Under the pieces are notes generated by a model, which was not told where the DNA came from, did not search any database, and worked only from the letters and a program-made list of their open reading frames with translations. Below are positions 5,543-11,250 of a stretch of 11,250 nt of DNA, piece by piece. The first letter of the stretch is position 1. Each line of letters starts with the position of its first letter. Both the position numbers and the translations under genes were made by a program. The stretch spans positions 1 through 11,250 of the forward strand of contig CALJKH010000065.1 in assembly GCA_937973575.1 (NCBI GenBank). Direction: 5' to 3'. This DNA comes from an uncultured Solirubrobacterales bacterium. Its GTDB lineage: Bacteria > Actinomycetota > Thermoleophilia > Solirubrobacterales > Solirubrobacteraceae.

Positions 5543-6490
5543 ATGCCCGCAATCCAAGCAAAAGGCCTAGAACGCAGATTTAAGGGCGATATCAAGGCCG
5601 TTGATGGGATTGACCTCGCAATTGAACCTGGCGAGATCTACGGGTTCCTCGGTCCCAACGGTGCAGGTAAGACAACAACCGTGCGGATGCTCGTCACATT
5701 GCTGATGCCGACCGGCGGCCAAGCACTGGTTGCAGGTCACGACGTTGCGAAGGATCCATCAGCGGTAAGGCGCAACATCGGTGTAGCTCTCCAGGAGGCT
5801 GCACTTGACCCCCTCATGACTGGCAACGAGCTGATGCTGCTCCAGGCAACGCTTCAAGGGATGTCTTCCAAACTGGCAAAGGAACGCAGTGTCGAGTTGA
5901 TCGAGCGTGTCGGCCTCTCTGAGGCAGCAGATCGCCGAGTTGGCGGCTACTCCGGCGGCATGAAGCGCCGTCTCGACCTTGCCATGGCACTCGTACATGG
6001 ACCATCAGTGCTCTTCCTAGACGAGCCGACCACAGGCTTGGACCCTTCGTCGCGTTTCCAGCTCTGGCAGGAGGTCTCAAGGCTTCGAACCGAAGGGACC
6101 ACCGTCTTCCTCACCACCCAGTATCTGGAAGAGGCTGACCAGCTTGCGGATCGAGTGGGGATTATCGCCGACGGGAAGATCGTCGCCGAGGGAACTCCAG
6201 ACGAGCTGAAGCGTGAATCGGGCGCAAGCCACCTTGAAATCAACCTCGCTGAGGGTTGCGATCCTTCGACTGCACACCAGGCGCTAGCCAAAATCGGCGC
6301 CCCAGAGCCTGCCGCTGAGCAGCGTGACGTGCGTGTCCGACTCACCGACGAGAACGCTGGCGTCGCGGATGCAGTCAGGCTGCTTGATGACGCAGGCATC
6401 ATGGTCGAAGAGATTGAGCTGGTCCGCCCCTCGTTGGACGACGTCTTCATGGAAAAGACTGGCCGCCATCTAGAGGGTTCAGGCGACTAG
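5543..6490 (+). CDS. ABC exporter ATP-binding protein, DrrA type
   Basis: This is the ATPase of an ABC-2-type exporter, of the family of the daunorubicin resistance ATPase DrrA. It hydrolyses ATP on the cytoplasmic face to drive the two permeases encoded next. The 315 residues show Walker A GPNGAGKT (37-44), Q-loop Gln84, signature YSGGM (136-140) and Walker B VLFLDEP (156-162). The usual switch His is replaced by Gln in TTQYLEEAD (191-199), which is normal for DrrA-type proteins. The C-terminal 90 residues form the accessory domain typical of the group, ending in PSLDDVFMEKTGR. The substrate cannot be read from sequence: members export drugs, lipids or glycans. The start has no Shine-Dalgarno sequence. 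The next gene begins 5 bases after its stop. Confidence 0.95.
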   Translation: MPAIQAKGLERRFKGDIKAVDGIDLAIEPGEIYGFLGPNGAGKTTTVRMLVTLLMPTGGQALVAGHDVAKDPSAVRRNIGVALQEAALDPLMTGNELMLLQATLQGMSSKLAKERSVELIERVGLSEAADRRVGGYSGGMKRRLDLAMALVHGPSVLFLDEPTTGLDPSSRFQLWQEVSRLRTEGTTVFLTTQYLEEADQLADRVGIIADGKIVAEGTPDELKRESGASHLEINLAEGCDPSTAHQALAKIGAPEPAAEQRDVRVRLTDENAGVADAVRLLDDAGIMVEEIELVRPSLDDVFMEKTGRHLEGSGD

Positions 6491-6495
6491 ATCAA

Positions 6496-7263
6496 ATGAT
6501 CTCCGCGACATTGGCGCTGGCCTCACGGGCTCTGACTGTCGCCCTACGCCGGCCGCAGTACCTAATGCCGATGCTTGTTTTTCCATCTCTCCTGCTTGCA
6601 GTCAACAGCGGGGGACTCTCACAGGCCCAGAATCTCCCAGGGTTTCCTCCTGTCCCCTCCTTCTTTGATTTCCAGATTCCGGCCGCTATCTCGCAGTCTC
6701 TGCTGCTTGGCGGCGTCGGCACCGGTATCGCGGTGGCGCTCGAACTCGAACTTGGCTTTTTCGAACGGCTGGTAGCTGCCCCGATCCCACGCTCGTCAAT
6801 CGTGCTCGGAAGGCTTCTAGCCGCTGCGGCTATCGCAGCTGTCCAAGTAACTTGGTTCCTCGGGCTCGGCATGATCTTCGGGCATGGCGTAGCTGACGGA
6901 TTCATTGGAGCTCTGGCTGTCTACGCAATTGGTTGCACAGCCGCTGTTGGCTTTGCAGGCATCGGATTGACGCTGGCCTTCAGGGCTGGCAATGCTTCAT
7001 CTGTCCAGGGAATCTTCCCGTTGGTGTTCGTAGTCCTTTTCCTGTCATCCGCCTTCTTCCCGGTTGACCTCTTGACATCGCCCGTCAATGAGATTGCGCG
7101 CTGGAATCCCCTCTCCTACATCGCGACTGGCATGCGCGCGCCGATCATTGGCTATGGAGGAACGAAGGCTTTCCTTGAAGGGCTCGCCGCAGCAGCTGGA
7201 GTCGCAATCTTCTTCGGGGTCCTTGCGACACACGCGCTACACAGAAGGTTGAGAATGGGATGA
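6496..7263 (+). CDS. ABC-2 type exporter permease, DrrB-like (first)
   Basis: This 255-aa membrane protein has about six hydrophobic segments and forms part of the transmembrane channel for the ATPase just upstream. Family signs are the cytosolic loop ELELGFFERLVAAPIPRSSI followed by LGRLLA, and the late motif SSAFFPVDLL followed by RWNPLSYIATGMR. The first hydrophobic segment is followed by a roughly 25-residue external loop rich in Pro and Gln. It starts 5 bases after the ATPase stop and its own stop overlaps the next start in ATGA. It differs in sequence from the second permease, so the exporter is probably a heterodimer. Confidence 0.92.
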   Translation: MISATLALASRALTVALRRPQYLMPMLVFPSLLLAVNSGGLSQAQNLPGFPPVPSFFDFQIPAAISQSLLLGGVGTGIAVALELELGFFERLVAAPIPRSSIVLGRLLAAAAIAAVQVTWFLGLGMIFGHGVADGFIGALAVYAIGCTAAVGFAGIGLTLAFRAGNASSVQGIFPLVFVVLFLSSAFFPVDLLTSPVNEIARWNPLSYIATGMRAPIIGYGGTKAFLEGLAAAAGVAIFFGVLATHALHRRLRMG

Positions 7264-8024
7264 AGGGCGCACAAGTGGTTCCAGCTCTCGCCAGACGGGC
7301 TCTCAACGAGATTCTGCGCGTACCGGGTGCCGCCATCCCAGGCGTGCTCGCTCCAACAGTCTTCATGTTGGGGATCAGTGCCGTGTTCGGCAATGTGACC
7401 CAGCTACCAGGGTTCAATGGACTCGACGACTACTTAGCCTTCGTTCTACCTGTGGGATTGCTCCAGGGCGCCGGGTTTACCGGCGCTGCAACTGGAGTCA
7501 ATCTCGCTCGGGACATCGAACAGGGCTGGTTCGACCGCCTCCTCTTGGCCCCTGTCAGCAGACCACTCTTGCTAGCTGGACTCATCTCCTCAGCATCGTT
7601 GCGTGCCCTAATCCCGACAACGACGCTTGTTGCCGTCGGACTCCTCTTTGGAGTCAAGTTCCCCGGAATAGTTGAGCTGCTGATCGCTGCCTCGCTGGTG
7701 ATGCTGCTTGCTGCATGCACTGCATGTTGGGGCACGATCATTGCTCTGAAGTTCAAGACCCAGCAGGCGGCTCCCCTGATGCAAATCGGCTCCTTCGTCG
7801 CCGTTCTATTCACAGCCGCTTACGCCCCGAAGCAGATGCTTCAACCGTGGCTAAAGGGAGTCGCCACGGTCAACCCAGTTAATTATGTGTTGACGGGCGT
7901 CCGTCAAGGCTTCATCGGGAATGTCACTTGGGCCGACACTTGGCCCGCCTATTTGGCAGCTTTCGCCTTGCTTACAGTCCTCGCGTCGTTTGCGATCCGC
8001 GGACTGATGCGCATGGGCCGTTAG
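7260..8024 (+). CDS. ABC-2 type exporter permease, DrrB-like (second)
   Basis: This 254-aa polytopic membrane protein is the likely partner of the preceding permease in one heterodimeric exporter. It shows the same plan: a short cytosolic head, an external loop with QLPGFNGLDDYLAF, the cytosolic loop ARDIEQGWFDRLLLAPVSR, and a late NPVNYVLTGVRQG motif, with about six hydrophobic segments. The ATG lies within the previous gene's stop (ATGA, 7260-7263), giving translational coupling. Its TAG stop overlaps the stop of the opposing crotonase gene (8021-8024), with no room for a terminator between them. Confidence 0.92.
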   Translation: MKGAQVVPALARRALNEILRVPGAAIPGVLAPTVFMLGISAVFGNVTQLPGFNGLDDYLAFVLPVGLLQGAGFTGAATGVNLARDIEQGWFDRLLLAPVSRPLLLAGLISSASLRALIPTTTLVAVGLLFGVKFPGIVELLIAASLVMLLAACTACWGTIIALKFKTQQAAPLMQIGSFVAVLFTAAYAPKQMLQPWLKGVATVNPVNYVLTGVRQGFIGNVTWADTWPAYLAAFALLTVLASFAIRGLMRMGR

Positions 8025-8803
8025 CGACCGCTGAAGGTCGCCTTACCGAAGCCCTCTTCAAGGAATGACTTGACTCCGCCTTGAAGATCCTCGGTGGCAA
8101 ACAGATCAGAAGCAAGACGCACCACAAGCTCGTCGGCAGCCTCAACCCCGTGATCGCGAGCAGCGTTCAGGACCTTCTTGGTTACCTCGTGGGCACGCGT
8201 CGGACCATCAGCCAGCTTTCCAGCTAGGGCGCGAGCTGTCGAGTCAACCTCGTCCTTAGGCACTAACCGGTTGATCACGCCCCACTCGTAAAGGGTTGCC
8301 GCCGGAACTGGCTCACCGAACATCACAAACTCCCGAGCACGGGCATCCCCAGCCCTAGCCGCAAGTCGTTGACTGCCGCCCATCGTGGGAGTCAAACCGA
8401 TCCGAGCCTCAACAAGCCCCCATGAGCAATCATCAGCGGCAACGATCAGATCGCAGGTAAGGGCAAGCTCCATGGCCCAAGTAAGTGTCAGCGCATGGGA
8501 CGCCCAAACAGTCGGGCACGGGAGAGCGTCCATCCGCTTCGTGAACGACATCAGATAGTCGAAAAGGACTCTTGCGCCGGCTGGATCACCAGCTGCGGCG
8601 AACTCCTCAACATTGACTCCTCCGCTAACTACCTTTCCTTCGGCTCGGAACAGAACAGCCCGCGGGTTGTCAGCTTCCAGCTGAGTCAGGGCTTCGTCAA
8701 GCGATTCGGCAAGCTCCCGCTCCCAGAGATTGAACGGTGGATGGTTAAACGTGACAACCGCGAGGTCGCCCTCTTGATCAACTCGTACTGGTCCGTCACT
8801 CAT
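8021..8803 (-). CDS. Divergent enoyl-CoA hydratase/isomerase (crotonase) family protein
   Basis: This 260-aa soluble protein has the crotonase fold, which binds acyl-CoA thioesters and stabilises enolate-like states. The two acid/base glutamates of enoyl-CoA hydratase appear conserved: Glu112 in AMELALTCD and Glu132 in WGLVEARIGL, exactly 20 residues apart as in the rat enzyme (Glu144/Glu164). The oxyanion-hole motifs are altered: the usual AGAD-type stretch reads SGGVNVEEF (residues 60-68), and the usual GGG before the first Glu reads TWA (108-110). Hydratase activity is therefore possible but not certain. Isomerase, hydrolase or a non-catalytic role are alternatives. ATG at 8801-8803 overlaps the HIT gene's stop by 4 bases. 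It is the last gene of the alr-cca-HIT operon, which gives no metabolic hint. Confidence 0.88.
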   Translation of the reverse strand: MSDGPVRVDQEGDLAVVTFNHPPFNLWERELAESLDEALTQLEADNPRAVLFRAEGKVVSGGVNVEEFAAAGDPAGARVLFDYLMSFTKRMDALPCPTVWASHALTLTWAMELALTCDLIVAADDCSWGLVEARIGLTPTMGGSQRLAARAGDARAREFVMFGEPVPAATLYEWGVINRLVPKDEVDSTARALAGKLADGPTRAHEVTKKVLNAARDHGVEAADELVVRLASDLFATEDLQGGVKSFLEEGFGKATFSGR

Positions 8804-9210
8804 GCTCGTAGCTCCTCTGCTGTTGCCTCAATTTCAGCCATGTCCCCCACTGTCGGAAGCCACGGTGCTTTCAGTCCGTCGCCCTCGTACCTAGGAATGA
8901 CGTGGAAGTGGAGGTGGAAGACAGTCTGCCCAGCAGCCGGTCGGCACAAACTGATCACAGCAGCCCCATCTGCACCAAGCTTCGTTATTGCACGCTCGGC
9001 AAGCTCAGAAGCGACCGTTGAGCAGGCAGCGATATCGCTCGCGCTGGCAGCGACTATGTCATCAGCGTGAGCTTTCGGCACGACTAGGCAGTGCCCGCGC
9101 GTGGCTGGGTTGATGTCCATAAAGGCAACCGTCTGCTCATCCTCATGGACTTTGAAGGCCGGGACCGAACCGGCAACGATTCCGCAAAAAATGCAGTCTT
9201 CGGCTGACAT
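8800..9210 (-). CDS. HIT-family nucleotide hydrolase/transferase-like protein
   Basis: This 136-aa soluble protein belongs to the histidine-triad superfamily of nucleotidyl hydrolases, which cleave phosphoramidates such as AMP-lysine or adenosine-phosphate linkages. The catalytic HxHxHxx motif is HLHFHVI at residues 99-105, where the middle histidine is the nucleophile. The N-terminus has CIFCGI (Cys6, Cys9), a zinc site typical of bacterial Hint-like proteins, together with VAFMDINPATRGH and LVVPKAH. The C-terminal extension after residue 110 carries a Trp-containing segment, as in other short bacterial members. The physiological substrate is unknown. ATG at 9208-9210 lies 11 bases after the stop of the nucleotidyltransferase gene and its end overlaps the crotonase start in ATGA. 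Confidence 0.93.
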   Translation of the reverse strand: MSAEDCIFCGIVAGSVPAFKVHEDEQTVAFMDINPATRGHCLVVPKAHADDIVAASASDIAACSTVASELAERAITKLGADGAAVISLCRPAAGQTVFHLHFHVIPRYEGDGLKAPWLPTVGDMAEIEATAEELRA

Positions 9211-9221
9211 GGCTTGAAAGG

Positions 9222-10622
9222 TTACTCCGCCCCTAGAAGCGACCGTGCGTACTCGACCGCCTCGTCCTCAGTTGAGATTTCGCGGGCATATTGGGCTGCT
9301 GCGATCTCCGCAAGCAGATCACCGAGCTGGGGTCCTTGAGGGATTCCAAGACTTGTTGCCAGCACATCACCGCGTACGAGGGGGCTCGAATCTCCTTCAC
9401 GCTCCCGCTCAACGGCGGCTGCGAGGAGTCGGTCGGTCAACGCTAGGTGCCTTTCAATCGCAACTTCGCTATTGCGGCCGCGTGTGGCTAGCCGATCCGC
9501 TACCGAGATCACCGTTGTGTCTACTGCTGCCTGACCAGTCTTCAGGAGGTAGCGGTGAACATCGCGCAGTCCCAGAGGCTCCTCGTGTGTGAGGAAGCCA
9601 GCTGTCAGGTGGTCGACAATCTCAGCCCGAACAAAGGCCGCGAGCCGTGCTGATGACTTCAAGCGTCCCATCAGGAATGCGTCCGAAACCTCGGCTCCAA
9701 GGTCATCGTGGCCTGGAAAGCCAATCCTGCCGTTGTCAAACTCGACACGGGTATCCGGCTTTGCGATGTCGTGGAGCAGGGCCGCCAGCCGGAGAGCTAG
9801 CCATCGCGACTGGCCGTCTGCCAGCTCGCCGTTAAGGATGTCAACGGCCTCGTGGCCTGCCGGGCCTAGATCAGATGGGTCAGATTCAAGCCTCTCCACC
9901 TCATCGAGCACGAGGAGCGTGTGCTCAAAACAGTCAAGGTGGTGAAAGTCACTCTGTTCTACCCCTTGGAGTCTCAGTAGCTCGGGGAAGATCGCGGCGA
10001 GTGCGCCGGACTGCTCTAGGTCACGAATCCCCGCCGATGCGTTCGGGCCAGCCAGAACGCGGGAGAACTCCGCGAAGACTCGCTCGCCCGCTACAGATGC
10101 GAGTTCGGGCGCAGCCGTTCGAGCAAGTTCCAAAGTGTTCGCATCCGGCGTGAATCCAATATCTCTGCCAATCCGAGTCATCCTGAGAACTCGAAGAGGG
10201 TCTGAGCTGAATGAATCAGGGCCCACAGCCTTCAGGACCCCGCCCTCAATATCTGCCTGGCCGCCTGTTGGATCTAGGCGAATCCCAGTGCCGATCTCCT
10301 GCGCGATCGCGTTAACAGTGAAGTCACGCTGGGCGAGGTCAGCTTCGATCGAATCGCCGTTCAGGGGGTTGAAGTCCACCTGCCAGCGATCGTTGTGGTG
10401 AACAACCCGCCAGGCTCCGAACTCATCGTTGAGGCCAAAAACGGCAACCTTGCCGACCGTGTCAGCAAAGGTCCGTGCGGCAGCTTCAGGATCTCCAGGA
10501 ACTACGAGGTCAATGTCTGTGACAGTCCGACCAAGAATTGAGTCACGGACAGCGCCGCCAACTAGCCAGCCGTCCGCTGGAAGCGCCTGCACTGCGACTT
10601 CTGGCACCGCGGATGGCGTCAC
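9222..10622 (-). CDS. CCA tRNA nucleotidyltransferase / poly(A) polymerase-family protein with HD domain
   Basis: This class II nucleotidyltransferase adds or repairs the 3' CCA end of tRNA. Some relatives act as poly(A) polymerase or as A-only or CC-only enzymes, and sequence alone does not settle which applies here. The 466 residues contain VGGAVRD (21-27), the metal-binding pair in TDIDL (Asp36, Asp38), RDFTVNAIA (99-107) and the DPLRVLRMTRIGRDIGF neck segment (141-157). They end in an HD phosphohydrolase-like domain with LLHDIAKPD (His284, Asp285) and GHDDLGAE near 304. That layout is typical of actinobacterial CCA enzymes of about 480 aa. The start is GTG at 10620-10622, overlapping the alr stop in GTGA, so translation is likely coupled. 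The HIT gene follows 11 bases later. Confidence 0.92.
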   Translation of the reverse strand: MTPSAVPEVAVQALPADGWLVGGAVRDSILGRTVTDIDLVVPGDPEAAARTFADTVGKVAVFGLNDEFGAWRVVHHNDRWQVDFNPLNGDSIEADLAQRDFTVNAIAQEIGTGIRLDPTGGQADIEGGVLKAVGPDSFSSDPLRVLRMTRIGRDIGFTPDANTLELARTAAPELASVAGERVFAEFSRVLAGPNASAGIRDLEQSGALAAIFPELLRLQGVEQSDFHHLDCFEHTLLVLDEVERLESDPSDLGPAGHEAVDILNGELADGQSRWLALRLAALLHDIAKPDTRVEFDNGRIGFPGHDDLGAEVSDAFLMGRLKSSARLAAFVRAEIVDHLTAGFLTHEEPLGLRDVHRYLLKTGQAAVDTTVISVADRLATRGRNSEVAIERHLALTDRLLAAAVEREREGDSSPLVRGDVLATSLGIPQGPQLGDLLAEIAAAQYAREISTEDEAVEYARSLLGAE

Positions 10623-11250
10623 TGGCCGCCGCTGTAGCTCGGTACAACTCGTCCGCCAATGCCAGTGACGATCTCGTAGTTGATCGTGTCAGCGGCAGCA
10701 GCCCAGTCTTCAACGAGTACCCGACTCTCGCTGTCCTCACCGAAGAGAGTGACAATGTCGCCCTCCTTCTCTGTCCCTTCAGGCCCGAGGTCAATGGCAA
10801 TGTTGTCCATGCTGACCCTGCCTACGATCGGCCGGAGCTTGCCGCCAACCAAGCACTCTGAGCGCCCTCCAAGAATCCGGCGTACTCCATCGGCATAACC
10901 AATGGGGCATGTGGCGATTCTGGTGGTTCGCTCCGCGATGAAAGCCCGTCCGTAGCCGACACTGTCACCCTCATTAGCCGTCTTGATCGACGCTATGAAG
11001 GTACGGAGCGCCATTGCTGGCTCGAGGCCACTCTGTGATGGGTCCTTGTGGAACGGGTCGAGTCCATATATGCCGATACCGCAGCGGACCATGTCGTGGT
11101 GCGCTGCTGGCAGCCGCAGCGTGGCGGCGCTGTTGGCCGCATGGGCGATGACGTCCGGCGCGAATCCCTTCACCTCAGTGGCGAACGTCGAGAAGATTCG
11201 GTTCTGCTCCTCTAGGAAGCCGTCGTCAGACAGGTCATCAGCAGTTAGAT
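10619..11250 (-). CDS. alr: Alanine racemase, C-terminal part (5' end outside window)
   Basis: This pyridoxal-phosphate enzyme makes D-alanine for peptidoglycan in the cytoplasm. The frame stays open to the right window edge, so about 210 residues of roughly 370 are visible. The GTG at 11171-11173 is an internal Val codon, not the start. The barrel end is recognised by HAANSAATL and MVRCGIGIYGLDP. The beta-domain shows VGYGRAF, whose Tyr is the second catalytic base, then IGYADGVRR, VGRVSMDNIAIDL, and DTINYEIVTGIGGRV near the C-terminus. The PLP-binding lysine lies upstream of the window. Stop TGA (10621-10619) overlaps the GTG of the nucleotidyltransferase gene by two bases within GTGA, so alr leads this operon or is an inner member of it. 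Confidence 0.96.
   Translation of the reverse strand, partial: LTADDLSDDGFLEEQNRIFSTFATEVKGFAPDVIAHAANSAATLRLPAAHHDMVRCGIGIYGLDPFHKDPSQSGLEPAMALRTFIASIKTANEGDSVGYGRAFIAERTTRIATCPIGYADGVRRILGGRSECLVGGKLRPIVGRVSMDNIAIDLGPEGTEKEGDIVTLFGEDSESRVLVEDWAAAADTINYEIVTGIGGRVVPSYSGGQ

Noticed and set aside
5439..5561. 41-residue N-terminal extension of the secreted protein
   Set aside because: It would place the hydrophobic signal core in the interior and run through the divergent control region. The ATG at 5436-5438 gives a normal signal peptide.
5088..5570. 160-codon + strand frame over the secreted-protein gene and its upstream region
   Set aside because: It has no recognisable domain, no promoter or ribosome site, and overlaps both a signal-peptide gene on the other strand and the ATPase start.
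5947..6450. 167-codon antisense frame within the ATPase gene
   Set aside because: It is Ser/Arg-rich shadow sequence opposite conserved Walker B and signature motifs.

Overview
The window looks like a chromosomal segment of an actinobacterium (Actinomycetota). The best guess is class Thermoleophilia or a related deep lineage of moderate-to-high GC content. This rests on the ctaD-ctaE-(small membrane protein)-ctaG order, the DrrA/DrrB-type ABC exporter, the cytochrome c/cupredoxin lipoprotein, tight gene packing, and several starts that lack a Shine-Dalgarno sequence but have a TANNNT box just upstream. The taxonomic call is inference from gene style, not from a marker gene. No mobile element, CRISPR array, tRNA or rRNA was recognised.

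Left part (1-3782): a respiratory module. On the + strand it holds the 3' part of ctaD (aa3-type oxidase subunit I, A2-type by its YSHPAVY motif), then ctaE (subunit III), a previously uncounted 35-residue single-pass membrane protein at 2108-2215, and a CtaG-like assembly factor. Converging on them from the - strand is a lipoprotein that fuses a class I cytochrome c to a type 1 blue-copper domain. It is a plausible periplasmic electron carrier for the oxidase. Its last bases overlap those of ctaG.

Middle part (3850-5438): a translationally coupled pair of small unknown genes, an 88-aa zinc-ribbon protein and a Gly/Ser-rich lipoprotein. The pair ends in a clear intrinsic terminator. Facing it on the - strand is a secreted six-cysteine protein of unknown function.

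Right-centre (5543-8024): a three-gene ABC-2 exporter operon with one DrrA-type ATPase and two different permeases. It is divergent from the secreted-protein gene.

Right part (8021-11250, - strand): a compact operon read leftwards, alr (5' end outside the window) -> CCA-adding/poly(A) polymerase-family nucleotidyltransferase -> HIT-family hydrolase -> divergent crotonase-family protein. Neighbours overlap by 4 bases or lie 11 bases apart, so they are probably co-transcribed and translationally coupled. The last gene overlaps the exporter operon tail to tail.

No radically new system is evident. The items most worth a second look are the unannotated small membrane protein inside the cytochrome oxidase operon, the cytochrome c-cupredoxin fusion, the zinc-ribbon/lipoprotein pair and the crotonase with altered oxyanion-hole motifs.
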